Part shown: positions 22,250 through 33,011 of the stretch, in pieces
How positions within the stretch are numbered: the first letter of the stretch is position 1
Layout of the letters: each line of letters begins with the position of its first letter
Source: Hypomyces perniciosus
Taxonomy: Eukaryota; Ascomycota; Sordariomycetes; Hypocreales; Hypocreaceae
NCBI GenBank assembly: GCA_008477525.1
Contig: SPDT01000007.1
Coordinates: 2,790,001 to 2,854,000 of the forward strand
DNA length: 64,000 bases
Reading direction: 5' to 3'
Made by a program: the position numbers and the translations under genes
The notes under the pieces: generated by a model
What the model saw: the letters and a program-made list of their open reading frames with translations, nothing else
What the model was told of the DNA's origin: nothing
Databases searched by the model: none

Positions 22250-23054
22250 ATGGCGCCAACCATTATTGCGTTTGACCTCTACGGCACGCTGCTGTCCACT
22301 GATTCCATCGCAAAAGAACTATCAGCCGTGTGCGGAAACGACAAGGCCAAAACAATTGCGATTCAGGCACGGGGGTATCAGCTGGAGTACACGTGGCGGA
22401 TCAACGGCATGGGTGAGTGAGTCCCTGGCCGGGCTTCTTGGCTACACAAACGATGAGCTAGCTGACATGGATGACTTCTATCTAGGTCTGTATCAGCCGT
22501 TCGGCGAGTTGACGCGCTGGTCATTCCGGCATGCCGCTGCAGATGCCGGTGTGCAGTTGTCACCAGAACACGAGGAACGAATCCTACACGCATACAATGG
22601 CCTAGACACATTTCCAGAAGTAGACCAGGCACTCGCCATTCTCACCGAAATCTCCTCTTTTGAGCCATATATTTTCTCCAACGGCACCAAGGCTATGATC
22701 ACGTCCTCTCTCCGAACATCCCCCTCACTCTCACGAGCGAGTTCCATCTTCCCTGAGTCGAGGGTCATCAGCGTTGATCCGCTGCGTCTGTACAAGCCAG
22801 ACCGCCGGACGTATGAACATTTTGTCAGAGTGACTCAGATGGAGTCTCATCTGGACAAAGTGTGGCTGGTGAGCTCTAATCCATTCGATGTTGCAGGTGC
22901 AGCGGCAGTGGGCTTGAAGAGTGCTTGGGTGGATCGTGCAGGGTCAGGCTGGATTGATGGTCTTGGAGGCGCAACAGGCATAAGTCCAACAATTGTAGTG
23001 AGAGGGGTCGACGATGCGGTCCTTGAGATTTCGAGGCACGTTAACGAAGTATAG
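22250..23054 (+). CDS. HAD-superfamily hydrolase, haloacid dehalogenase type II-like
   Basis: Exons 22250-22412 and 22486-23054, joined across a 73-nt GTGAGT..TAG intron, encode 243 aa. Motif I is IIAFDLYGTLLST with the nucleophilic Asp at residue 9. The block YTWRING before the intron and LTRWSFRHA after it are typical of the type II (L-2-haloacid dehalogenase-like) subgroup. Motif II is PYIFSNGT, the lysine lies in RLYKPDRRTY, and the last motif is LVSSNPFDVAGA followed by WVDR. Fungal members of this group usually have unknown natural substrates; dehalogenation is not implied. The start is the ATG in gaccATGGCG. Confidence 0.88.
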
Positions 23055-23297
23055 TGAAGCCTAATGTGGCTTCCGTTATGTACATACACACTCCAGGGTA
23101 ATTCATTGAAAACAGGAATATTCCAACAATACAATGTATGTACTCCGTACTCCGTACTCCGTATGTATTCTAGTAACATTATAGCGACTGGACAAGGTGC
23201 ATAGCATCACCCTCTTGAAGCGAACCGAGATGGTCCTTGGTCGGGGTGAAGGAGTAGGCTATTTAAAAGAAAGCACGACCTCGAAAGGGCAACAAAT
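23055..23297. other. Spacer with triple TACTCCGTA tandem
   Basis: The 3' flank of the HAD gene contains three abutting ACTCCGT units (about 23142-23164), the densest tandem form of the palindrome family in the window. Confidence 0.6.
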
Positions 23298-23392
23298 GGT
23301 CTCGTAGCGGAGTGGTTACCGTTGTGTTCTTATACTTTCAGTCATGATTGGAAGATATGCATAGGTCGTGAGTTCGAACCTCACCGAGACCA
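23298..23392 (+). tRNA. tRNA-Ile(UAU) with a 22-nt intron
   Basis: The acceptor stem GGTCTCG pairs with CGAGACC (23385-23391), with discriminator A. The D-arm is GCGG-AGTGGTTA-CCGT and the T-arm is GTGAG-TTCGAAC-CTCAC. The anticodon loop reads C-T-TAT-A, placing anticodon TAT at 23331-23333 with U33 before it. An intron (23335-23356) sits after position 37, the canonical place. The anticodon stem pairs through wobble pairs, with a T:T apposition next to the loop. It decodes the rare AUA isoleucine codon, and yeast tRNA-Ile(UAU) also has an intron. The anticodon call depends on this intron placement. Confidence 0.8.
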
Positions 23393-23394
23393 TA

Positions 23395-23400
23395 TTTTTT
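23395..23400 (+). terminator. RNA polymerase III terminator (T6)
   Basis: A run of six T directly follows the tRNA 3' end, as expected for Pol III termination. Confidence 0.85.
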
Positions 23401-23966
23401 GCATGTTGGTAGGAATTCATCCATGCGTGATGGAGACATGTAATCATTTTTATTCAACCACAGTGGAATGAACATGAATCCCGTCTAATATCGTTTTTTT
23501 TGTGTTAAACGGCTCTTTTCTTTTGTCCCTTTGCCTGTAAGCCATCTTGATTACGAACTTCGTACTCTTGAATGAATGATTTACATGCAACGTTCGGCTT
23601 CAGTAAAAGTCAAAGAAACGGCTATGAATTACTTACTTCCTTGATAAAACTCTATAGATCTGTTTACGACACTTTCGAAATCATTTCCCATGCCTCGACG
23701 CTTTGATAAATCATATTGTTACGTTGCAACGTGAAAACTTCCATGTTAATGCCACGGGCTGCAGGTGACATCGCGCACTGAAGCATCCACTATCGATAAC
23801 GCGTGTTGGTCATTTAAGCTCCTGTCAGAGAAAGTCACTTTCTGCTTCAAAGATCCCACACAAAAGATCCTCTCCCGGTCGCATCGCTGATTTACTATTA
23901 TCGGCGCTACGCCAAAGAATTACTCCCCGAATCCGAGTATCGAAGCAGAAGTTACGTGGAAACTCA
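23401..23966. other. Intergenic between tRNA and FHA gene
   Basis: AT-rich with no coding signal; the promoter of the FHA gene should lie in its last part. Confidence 0.5.
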
Positions 23967-24920
23967 ATGGCGCCGGGAAAGGACTACGACAGCCACTCCC
24001 GTCACCGTCGAGACGGAGATCGAAACAGAGACGACAACGACGAGCCTCGGCACCGAGAAGACCGAAAGACCCAACGGCAAAGGCCGTCTGATCGTGACCG
24101 TGACCGCGACCGTGACCACGAAAGGCGCAGATCCCGTGATCGACGGCGTTCCCGAACACCGGAATCTTCCGCTCGACGACGCCGCAGCCGTGACGGCGAA
24201 CGGGATCGTGGCCGGGACCGAAGCGGTGATCGCGACCGAAGACGAAGACGATCGCGCGGTGAAAGGGATTCCCATCATCGTCGCCATCGCTCTGACGACG
24301 AGAGCTCGGAACATGGCAACAGTCGAGCGCTGGCTAGACGAAGGCAAAGCCCCATGAAAAGATCAGGGCCTCTGCCTTCGCAGGCGGATTCGTTCGCCAC
24401 TACGCAGACGGGTGGCGAGCCCGAGAAACCTAAAGAGAAGCCTAATTTGGGAAACACGGGCCTGTTGGCGACCATGGCCAACACCGTGACTCAAGTTGAT
24501 GGTTCCTCTACCGTTCTCAAGTATCACGAACCACCCGAGGCGCGCAAGCCGTCACCACGCGACCAGTGGAAGCTCTTCGTTTTCAAGGGTGGAGACATTG
24601 TGGACACCATTGACCTGAGCTCGAGAACCTGTTGGCTTGTAGGGAGGGAAATGGCCATTGTCGACCTGTCGGCGGAGCACCCGAGCATTAGCAAACAGCA
24701 CGCTGTTATCCAGTTCCGCTACACCGAGAAGACGACTGAGTTTGGAGACAAGATTGGCAAAGTGAAGCCGTTCTTGATTGATCTGGAGAGCGCCAATGGC
24801 ACGATTCTGAATGACAAGAAAATCTCCGACAAAGAGTATCTACAGCTTAGGGACAAGGACATGATCAAGTTCGGGCACAGCACACGCGAATACGTTATCA
24901 TGCTTGCTCCAAGAGACTAG
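23967..24920 (+). CDS. FHA-domain protein, SNIP1/Pml1-like (splicing-associated)
   Basis: A single exon of 317 aa. The first ~130 residues are RD/RE/RS-rich (repeated Arg-Asp dipeptides, RRRSRD), as in splicing proteins. A forkhead-associated domain fills the C-terminal half: WLVGREMAIVDL (Gly-Arg), SISKQHAVIQF (Ser and His of the phosphopeptide site) and DLESANGTILND (Asn-Gly-Thr). This order, with PRDQWKLFVFKGG before the FHA, matches SNIP1/Pml1, a subunit of the RES pre-mRNA retention and splicing complex in yeast. The nuclear role is inferred from homology. The Arg-rich codon pattern also opens long shadow frames on both strands. Confidence 0.87.
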   Translation: MAPGKDYDSHSRHRRDGDRNRDDNDEPRHREDRKTQRQRPSDRDRDRDRDHERRRSRDRRRSRTPESSARRRRSRDGERDRGRDRSGDRDRRRRRSRGERDSHHRRHRSDDESSEHGNSRALARRRQSPMKRSGPLPSQADSFATTQTGGEPEKPKEKPNLGNTGLLATMANTVTQVDGSSTVLKYHEPPEARKPSPRDQWKLFVFKGGDIVDTIDLSSRTCWLVGREMAIVDLSAEHPSISKQHAVIQFRYTEKTTEFGDKIGKVKPFLIDLESANGTILNDKKISDKEYLQLRDKDMIKFGHSTREYVIMLAPRD

Positions 24921-26153
24921 AGTATGCAATGCGGAAAACATCGGTTTTTTCCCCCTACGGAAGCTGTCATCTTGTGACGATGAGGGACACAAATACGAAG
25001 ATCAATGAGTCGCGGCAAGTCTCCGAGGATACACTAGGCGCAGTATGTTTCAAAAATTCTACGGATGAGGCGCATTTTACCACTGTGCTGATGTCCAACG
25101 CATGGTCGTAGGGAGCACCAAGTGGCATTCGTGTACGGATGCCATCTGATCCATCCTTCCCATACAACGTGAGATGGATTCGTCGACTTCAACGTTACCT
25201 CTATTGGAAGACTGCCGGCGAGAACGATGCTGGCCAGGCCGGGAGGTTCCGGTTAGCGAGTCGCCAAGAGTTGAGGCTTTCAGGCATTAGAATACGAGAG
25301 AGCCTCTGGGCGGCTTCTCCAGAGTTTCGATCATGCCGTCGAAGCTTTAAACTTTACGCCATCTTGAAGGCCCGATAATGGGACCAACAGCACCGTTGGT
25401 TACGCAAAGGACAGTGTTTGCGGCTCTACCAACAGTTCCACGAAACTGCCGGTTGACCAATGGATCTTCGGTTTCTTCTAATATCAGATGTCAGATCTGT
25501 GGCTCGCCTTGAGCCGGGCTAGACTACCTTCCGCTCCCTACTTTAGTCTGCCGAGACGAGAGACCATCTATTCCACATGGCACGTTTCCCCCCATCTTCA
25601 CCCTTGGTGTGCTCCACACGGTTGAAATAGACAGATTAGGCGGCATCTTTCCCAATATAGAACACATCTCTGAAGTGACACATGTCTCAACGTCCCCAAG
25701 CGGAGAGATGACCATGCCCCGAACTGGCCATCACTTTGCACTGTTGCATCTGTTGATCGCGTGGCTCATGGCGTGAGTCAATGGCTGAGCCACATCTTCG
25801 CGAGTGTCGATGTCTGCCATGTGCCGTCTTTGCCTCGGTCCTGATAGCGTTTGCTTTTGGTGTGCTCTTTCCGGATGGACTTGCGAATCTGACTGCTCGC
25901 TTCGATATACCGCCAAGATGCATGAAGATGCGAGGCTGAAAACCATCTCCGCATTTCCTTGTAACAGTTGTCGTCGAATATGGAGAGGATTGATTACTAT
26001 AAAGACCACTTCTCTCTCTATCCAAAGTCCAGAACAAGAATCCAAATCACCACTATACTAAACAAGCCACAAGAGACAGTCTCCTTTCTAGTCTTGTGAC
26101 ACATCACTACCTGAGATCTTCAACTAAGAACAGGCGCTTCTTTACTGGACAAC
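24921..26153. other. Intergenic region, no gene seen
   Basis: This is 1.2 kb with only short overlapping ORFs lacking family features. No RNA gene or palindrome element was noticed. Confidence 0.5.
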
Positions 26154-27564
26154 ATGGTATGCACCCTTCCCCAGTAGCTATAACTGCTACCCTTAGTCAC
26201 ATCTCTGTCGTGTCCTTCCCTTCTCATGAGAATCCATGTGCTCATTTCTGTGGTGCCTCCAGGGGTCAGTCAACCGATCGATCGCACGGTACGAGACTAC
26301 CGCCGTGTATACACACCCTGATGCTAAGTCGACATCGTCCTCGTGCATGGGCTGAACGGCGACCCGGGCAAGACATGGACAGCCAGTAATGGCACGTTCT
26401 GGCCCACCGATCTTCTGCCCACCGCCCTGAAGGGTGTGCAGGCCAACATATTAGTGTATGGCTATAACGCCGACGTCTACTCTCGGAGGAACGATAGAAG
26501 TGCGAGTGACAACTTCATTCATCAGCATGCTCAGACCTTGGTGACGAGCCTGACGCTGTACCGACGAAGCGAGGGAACGTTCAAGAATCCCATCATCTGG
26601 GTTTGCCACAGTCTCGGAGGCATTGTGGCCAAGAGAGCTCTGCTTTACTCAAATGACCTGCGGGCGGCACACCACGAAGACTACAGATCAATATTTGTGT
26701 CCACTTATGGCATCATGTTTCTTGGAACACCGCACACGGGCTCAGACGCTGCGACGTGGGGTTTGGTTCTTCAGGCCATGTCCGACGCTATCATTCCGAG
26801 GAAGTTCTTCGAGTCTGAATCTGTCTTGCTCCGGACGCTGAAGAAGGACAACGAGACGCTTTCCAATATCAACAATCACTTCCTGGATATCTATCAGCGA
26901 TTCAAAATTCACATGGTTCATGAGAACCACAAGACTGACATTAAAGGCACCAAGTATGTCTCAAAACCAACACCCATTTCCCCCTGAAATCGTGAGTTTG
27001 TCTTTGCTGACATGGTAATTTTAAGAATCATGGTTGTCGACCCTATTTCTGCTAGCCCGCAGCTTCCTGGCGTAACATACTACGGCGTCGAAGCCACCCA
27101 TGCGCAGATGTGCAAGTTTGAGAACCTCCGTTCCCCTGGTTTCAGAGCCCTGTCGACGGACATCCGGCAATGGGTGCTAGACGCACCGACCTTCATCAGC
27201 GTGAGATGGCAGGTCGAAGAGGAAGACAAGACAGCACGGATGCAGCATGAAATCCAGGAAAGAATGTCTCCATTTGTAAGCCAGTCCCCTGTTGGCGTCG
27301 TCCGCCTCTGTCACCAATCTAACCTTGTCATAGAGGACTCCTCCTCAGGGGTTCATATCCCGCACGCCATCACCATCTCGCAACTTTGGCCTGAGCATGG
27401 TTCCCCAGAAACAAGGAGCGGGTGAGGTCTATCCACAGGCCATGGTGCCGCGGAAACTGCTTGAGGCGGCTAGACAACATCAAAGCCCTGCGATTTACGT
27501 GTGTCCAGATATGGTAGAGAGCGAAGAGGGAGTGTACGAGTACATATTGAGGCGAGACGCTTGA
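26154..27564 (+). CDS. NLR-type N-terminal lipase-like (alpha/beta hydrolase) domain protein, no NACHT; 5' frame uncertain
   Basis: The body reads DIVLVHGLNGDPGKTW, NILVYGYNADVY, IIWVCHSLGGIVAKRAL (nucleophile elbow Ser), GIMFLGTPHTGS and HMVHENHKTDIKGTK. This is the SERAC1-like hydrolase domain found at the N-terminus of many fungal NACHT/ankyrin or TPR proteins. The exons I support are about 26331-26953, 27026-27275 and 27334-27564, with introns of 72 and 58 nt and good branch sites. The protein stops about 90 residues after WQVEEED, so no NB-ARC, NACHT or repeat domain follows. Upstream, ATG at 26154-26156 spliced by a 106-nt intron to 26263 gives MGSVNRSIARYETTAVYTHP. That frame meets the body only if one base is missing near 26326-26331. 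It may be a pseudogene or mis-assembled, or have another 5' exon. Confidence 0.65.
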
Positions 27565-28022
27565 TGTTGTCGTTGTGGTAGTCTGTTTTGGTTTGCATAG
27601 AGAGTTCACTGGTTAGAGGGGTTGATTGCATTATTCATTTCCTTTGTTCCTTTCTTTCTCTTTGGACATAGCTGTTTACTATTGGGTGCTTTTGTTATGT
27701 TCCAAGACTTGGTTGGCGCTATAATGTTTGTTATTTTTGATACGATTTTGGTTCGCGATGATTATGACTTTCTATTGCTTTATAGAATCACAGATATCTA
27801 ACCTCCTTCATTGTGCATGTGATGACGCTATCGTGAAAAGCGCGCCTACCTGCGCCTGTTAAACCACGACATCGCTTATGAACACTTCGAAGGAACACAC
27901 AGTTATTCAACAAGTTCTTCAGTTCAATATTGAAATTGCAGAAAGAATGAATATGCTATCCTGTCAACTACAACGTAGTATTATGAAATTCCAAAGGGGT
28001 GGATAAAAAAAAGCCGGTACTA
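27565..28022. other. Convergent intergenic region
   Basis: AT-rich 3' flanks of the lipase-like gene and the Cys-rich secreted gene. No coding signal. Confidence 0.5.
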
Positions 28023-28935
28023 TCAAGGGGTGAGCGGGCGAGTAATCTCTTGAAGTGCACGGATGACCCTCTTCCTCAATCCATACGATGGCAACCCCTG
28101 GCTCAGACATCCATTCGGAGCAGCTTTGTAGCAGCGACGCTTGCCGCATCCACAGGAGCCATCATACACACAGAGATACCCAGGCTCTGCACAGCGTCCG
28201 TCCACATCACACTCTTTGGCTGTCGAGCATGGGCCGGTGACGTTCGTCTGAATATGGCCAGTCCATTCACTAGAGCCATCCAAGAAGGCCCCAACTTGGA
28301 CGCACGTGTTGCTGTCTCCATTCCTGAGACAGCTGCACATGCCCTCGTTACCGGAGCACGGGAAGCGAGTCCCATCTGTGACGGCCGTTGCGGCAGGGCC
28401 ACAGCCAACATCTAGAGATGTTGTGGTGGTTACAGTGACTGTCCGCGTCGGAAGCGTGGAGGTCGGCGGCGTGACTTTGGCCCAGCACTTGCACGCCGAG
28501 GAGAACTGCCCGTCTCCAGGGCATTGGTTTGTGGCAAAGGTAGGGATAGCACTGGGGATCGTGGTCTGATTGCCATCGTGGGCCGTAGTGGTGATGTCGG
28601 CGGTAGAACGAGTAGTTGTGGATGTAGATGTAAACGTAGGCCTAGACGTAGAAGTTGAATTTGTTGTGCGTGTGATGTACTTTGTAATGGTACTCGTCAC
28701 AGTCCTTTTTGCCTTGGTTAGGTTACTTGGAGCATATCGTCTGAGGATTTACTCACCTTGGGGTAGGTGTAATAGTCGTCCGTAGGAAATCATTACAAAT
28801 TGAGATTCGGGTTGCAATGGGAACGCCGATGCCTTCCCATGTTCCTGTGACATGGTTCGCGCAATTGTCTCCATGGCAATCCGCAACAGCACGGATCGTG
28901 AGAAGGGTCAATGTTGTTAGAATGTATGATTTCAT
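28023..28935 (-). CDS. Secreted Ser/Thr-rich, Cys-rich protein
   Basis: Exons 28757-28935 and 28023-28704, with a 52-nt GTGAGT..AAG intron, encode 286 aa. MKSYILTTLTLLTIRAVA is a signal peptide. A short Cys-bearing segment (CHGDNCANHVTGTWEG) is followed by a Thr/Ser-rich mucin-like linker with TSTST and TTTR runs. A C-terminal Cys-rich module begins CKCWAKVTPP and includes CSGNEGMCSCLRN, CSTAKECDVDGRC and CVYDGSCGCGKRRC. At least 18 cysteines suggest an extracellular disulfide-bonded domain. No GPI-type hydrophobic tail is present; it ends ITRPLTP. I do not recognise a named family. A role in wall or host contact is speculation. Confidence 0.78.
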
Positions 28936-29254
28936 TTTGGCAGCACCTGAGACACTTGGAAAATAGAGAAATGAGTGAAAGCGACGATATCGAACTTCGC
29001 TTGAGGCAAGACAGATGCGAAGACATCCATTTTAAATGCTCTCGAATGAGTTATACAACCAATTCACGTAGTCTTCGGTAGAGGTCTATGAGCTGAATCG
29101 CGACTGATAATATCCCGAATGGACGAGTGAGATGTTCTGTCTGATTTCAGAACATTTCGAAGCGAGGCTTGTCAGTCTGAAACCTCAAGATATGATTGTT
29201 AGATCTAAGCGGCGGAGCACTTGCTCGCTTTCTTCTCGCTGAATTAGGACCAGA

Positions 29255-29280
29255 GTGTACCATTACAAGTAATGGTACAC
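29255..29280. repeat. 26-bp palindrome with 12-bp perfect arms
   Basis: The arm GTGTACCATTAC (29255-29266) is followed by AA and its exact reverse complement GTAATGGTACAC (29269-29280). It lies in intergenic DNA upstream of the Cys-rich secreted gene, which points away from it on the minus strand and starts 320 bp to its left. Confidence 0.9.
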
Positions 29281-30522
29281 GGTGGTAGAAGAGTGAAGCT
29301 GTGCCGAGACATGAGAGCCTGCTAGTAGGTCTAGGCTCGTAGGGTAGGCGATACAAGGCAATGCCCAGAAACGTCACCGGTACTACATGCCGGCTCGGCA
29401 TGGACACTCGTCTTCAGCTCTATTGCATCCTCCTGGAACAGGGAAACGTAACACCTACCGTCCATTGAGAGAATTGGCGAGAGGAATTTCACGCCATGAC
29501 CTGAGACGTGGCATGCGCTGCCGAGCATACCCGGTCACTATCTTGTCTCAAGATCAGCACGACGTCTTTCATGTCAACACTCGTAGACCGTAGACGGATA
29601 GACAGAATCAAACAGGGGCCGGCATGAGAAACAATGAGCGGAATACCAATGAGTACGAGCACGACGTTGCACAAGTCTGCCGCCAAGCCACCAAATAATG
29701 TCGCGACAAAAAACCCTTGCAACCCTTGCGCTGATCTTGTGCCTGTTCTGGGCCAAGGATCATCCTGGCCTTGGCTGAATGAACAGCCATTGGATGGACA
29801 TTTTTACGTATGTAGGAAAAAAAATCTGAAGATTGCCGAGTGATTTCTGTACGTCGATCTTATTCATTAGGGATTGTATCATTGCCTGTCTGTGCTCATA
29901 AAGAGATGATATGAAGATGTATCTTTCCTACTCCGTACATACTTACTCATGGCCTGGGATTTGACCCGGGACTCGGAAGGACTGTGTCCACCAAAGGAGC
30001 AGTAAGCATAGGGCAGCTGGGATGTAGATGCAAATCATGGAATCGGTACACAGGACGCTCAATGATCGAAGCAATCAGACACTTTTTGTCCCATCATCCT
30101 TTAGTTTAGTTCACCGAGGAGATGGTAATATTAAGGACCGACAGAAATCTGTGATATGACGCAGTTGGCTCTCAAAGTTCCTGGGACCGAATGTACAGCT
30201 GTACGGAATAGACAAGAAGAAGTTGATATGTAACGGAGTACTCGTATCAATGTGCAAGGTCGGGCCTTTCACCAATCCGCTTTGATTGAATTTGGGGTCC
30301 GGCCCCATTTGCCCATCTTGAGGCGCCTTTTGAAATGGGTCCGTAACAAGCATCCAGGAGATGACGTCAAGGGAGGCTCCATCTCCGACGCCATCCAGGC
30401 AGAGGCGAGGATCTCGATGCGTGTCTGGCCATTACGGGCGAGGATCCTGTCTTATCGCGGCGTGATGGAAATGATCGCAGCAAGGAGGAGGTGATTGATG
30501 GGTGGTGAGTCCGGAATGGGCC

Positions 30523-30548
30523 GAGTGTGTGTGTGTGTGTGTGTGTGT
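30523..30548. repeat. (GT)n dinucleotide microsatellite
   Basis: About 13 uninterrupted GT units in intergenic DNA. Confidence 0.95.
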
Positions 30549-32075
30549 TCTATGTACCATAGAGATGCCGAGAGATGGCGCCTGTAGAATGTAAGTAGTA
30601 CCCGTATCTACATACACCGTAGACACGGGCAAGCAAGGAACAAGGCGGACAAGACAAGATCTGCTGTTCTGTTCCGTTCTGTTCTGTTCCCTGGCCTCAG
30701 ACTCCGTCTTGGCTGGACGGCTGGACGGCGGACGGTGCGGCAACGGCAGTCAACGGACAAGCCGCCTTTTCTGTGCCGGTAGCCGCTCACGGTTAGGCTG
30801 CCGTGCAACCGTCAAGGATTCTTCGCCCAAAAGTTGACGGTTTGTTGTTGTAAGAGTAAAGAAAGATGTCGATCCGTCAAACTATTGTGACAGCGTGGGT
30901 TTTGTTACGTCGTTGGTGGAGACGTCCTGGTACGTACTTAGTACTGCATGTCGATCCCCCCTATGTATGGCGCTTGTGCGCACTCCGTACTGTGCGATGT
31001 GGTCATCAGGTGGAGCAAAGGTACAGTGTTGAAATACCAATGAGCCCTGTTCATACGGAGTACTTGATGTCTCGGCTACAACCACTCGCAGCATGAGGTA
31101 CCCGGACCGTATAGCCACTCGGGGATTTTTCTAGTCTCACGTTAAACCTCATCTTCCTCCTATCATATGTATGTCCGGATACGAGATCCAATAATAACTG
31201 TTCAACGAGTATCAAGGGGGAAAATATTAGTTGCCCTCCGTTGTTCTACTCCTCTTCTAACGGCCAATTCCGCTGAAACAAACAAACAATTCTCAGTCTC
31301 CACCTTGCTGACGGAGAGAATGAAAGGTTTGATGCTAGGTCGCCCTTTGCTGGGTTTGTCTTGAACGAAGCATGGAAGCGAACCGCTGAGATCCAGGGTC
31401 CCATATCGAAAATTGGAAACTTGTTGCGCATGTATGGATCTCTTACATGCAAACTATGGAGCAAAGGATCTCTATCATCTCCTAATCTCCTGGCAAGGCG
31501 TCTCGCAGCACATTGTCACCTTGACCTGCTATCGCCGTCTCCACCGTCCTCCGTCATAATGCTTGAGACGACTGCATCCTACGAGGGCTGGAGACACGAA
31601 AACATAATACTGGAGACCGCGATAAAATGCCGCAGTTGCGTTATCGCCAGCCTCTCCACCAGATGTCCACTCTGTTGCTCCAGAAGAGACAACATGGGCC
31701 GGTTTCCTTCTGTCATGCAGGCCGAGTCTTGAACGGCGCTCTTTCAGGGGGCCGCTTGGATCCACTACGGTGTTGAAATGACGGAGGCGGTGTTGACACT
31801 GGGAGAAAGAGGCGTCTTGGATGTACTTCCTGGCCGTTGAATGGCTGTAAGACTCGCAGAAAGCTGGACTGCTTGTTACAAGGAGATGGAAGTATCAAGA
31901 CCTCAAAGATTCAAGTATTTAAGAAGTCAATGGACCCCCAAGATGGTTTCGATTCTATCATCAGCATCTGCCTTACACATTCAACAAGAGCCCCTGAGCA
32001 TCTACATTCTACCTTGTCAACAATTCCCAGATAACAGCATCGTTTATACGGACTCTTCGATCCAACTATATCAAA

Positions 32076-33011
32076 ATGGCTCCCTCTGCAATCACCCCCG
32101 AGACCTCCCCTGAGCGCTATGCCAGCGTCAAGAAGGCCGTCATCCAGAACCGATCTCACAGCAGCTCCGTCTCATCCGTCGCCTCCATCACCCTCAACGA
32201 CGGCAACACTATCCCCCAAGTCGCCCTAGGTGTTTACAAGGCCCCCAACGGCCAGGAGACCGAGGACGCCATCACGGCTGCCCTTGATGCCGGCTACCGC
32301 CACATTGACTCTGCCGCTCGATATGCCAACGAGGAGGCCTGTGGACGCGCTATCAGTCGCTGGATGGAGAAGACCGGCACTCCCCGCGAGGACATCTACG
32401 TCTGCTCCAAGCTGTGGGACTCTGACCACGGCTACGAAGCCACCTTCAATGCCCTCTGCTCCTCTCTCGATAAGCTTGGCCTCGAGTACCTTGACCTGTA
32501 CCTGATCCACTCTCCTGCCCAGGACGAGCAGAAGCGACTTGAGAGCTGGCGTGCCCTGGAGACTGCTCAGAAACTCGGCAAGGTCAGATCCATTGGCGTG
32601 TCCAACTTTGGCGCCGCTCACATCAACAACCTCCTCGAGAACGCCCGTGTTGTGCCGGCGGTCAACCAGGTTGAGGTGCACCCCTTCTGCCAGCGCGAAG
32701 CTCTGGTCGAGCTCTGCAACAAGCACGGCATCAAGATCGAGGCCTACTCCCCGCTGGCTCGGGGCAACAAGCTCGAGGACCCCACCATCAATGCCATTGC
32801 TAAGAAGTATGGCAAGACTCCCGCTCAGATCCTGCTTAACTGGAATGCCTCCCGCGGTAATGTCGTCCTGCCTAAGAGCTTGACGCCCTCGCGCATTGAG
32901 AGCAACCTTCAGAGCTTCGACTTTGAACTCGACCCGGAGGACATTGAGACTATCAACGGCCTCGGCTCTGAGAACTACGTCACTGGCAGCATGCACAAGT
33001 CCAAGGACTAA
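32076..33011 (+). CDS. Aldo/keto reductase (AKR), NADPH-dependent
   Basis: A single exon of 311 aa, the normal length for a monomeric (beta/alpha)8 aldo/keto reductase. The catalytic tetrad is visible: Asp78 and Tyr83 in HIDSAARYANE, Lys112 in VCSKLWD and His145 in LYLIHSP. Other family marks are IPQVALGVYKA, GKVRSIGVSNFG, VNQVEVHPFC and the cofactor-binding VVLPKSLTPSRIESNL. It is closest in feel to fungal glycerol dehydrogenase/GCY1-like or arabinose dehydrogenase-like AKRs; the substrate is not determined. It has a ~40-residue N-terminal extension that is Ser-rich before ITLNDGNTIP. The start has a strong context (atcaaaATGGCT), and codon use is strongly C-ending, suggesting high expression. 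Confidence 0.92.
   Translation: MAPSAITPETSPERYASVKKAVIQNRSHSSSVSSVASITLNDGNTIPQVALGVYKAPNGQETEDAITAALDAGYRHIDSAARYANEEACGRAISRWMEKTGTPREDIYVCSKLWDSDHGYEATFNALCSSLDKLGLEYLDLYLIHSPAQDEQKRLESWRALETAQKLGKVRSIGVSNFGAAHINNLLENARVVPAVNQVEVHPFCQREALVELCNKHGIKIEAYSPLARGNKLEDPTINAIAKKYGKTPAQILLNWNASRGNVVLPKSLTPSRIESNLQSFDFELDPEDIETINGLGSENYVTGSMHKSKD

Larger units (their letters stand above)
28936..32075. other. Long intergenic region, gene-poor
   Basis: This is 3.1 kb without a supportable gene. Overlapping short minus ORFs near 29490-29790 include a hydrophobic stretch (VVLVLIGIPLIVSHAG) but no coherent gene model. It holds a 12-bp-arm palindrome (29255-29280), a GT dinucleotide run (about 30523-30548), TTCTG tandems (about 30664-30689), and TACGGAGTA-type elements near 29930, 30234, 30985 and 31057. 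The last ~150 bp include the aldo/keto reductase leader. Confidence 0.55.

Noticed and set aside
23956..24357. Long ORFs on both strands over the RD-rich start of the FHA gene
   Set aside because: The CGD-type codon repeat opens all frames; the Arg/Asp-rich frame joined to the FHA domain is the real one.
29490..29790. Several overlapping minus ORFs with a hydrophobic stretch (VVLVLIGIPLIVSHAG)
   Set aside because: No splice model yields a consistent membrane protein; at most a relic.
29949..29975. Sequence resembling a tRNA T-arm and 3' end in antisense orientation
   Set aside because: The T-stem has a mismatch and no matching 5' acceptor stem, D-arm or anticodon arm is found within 100 bp.
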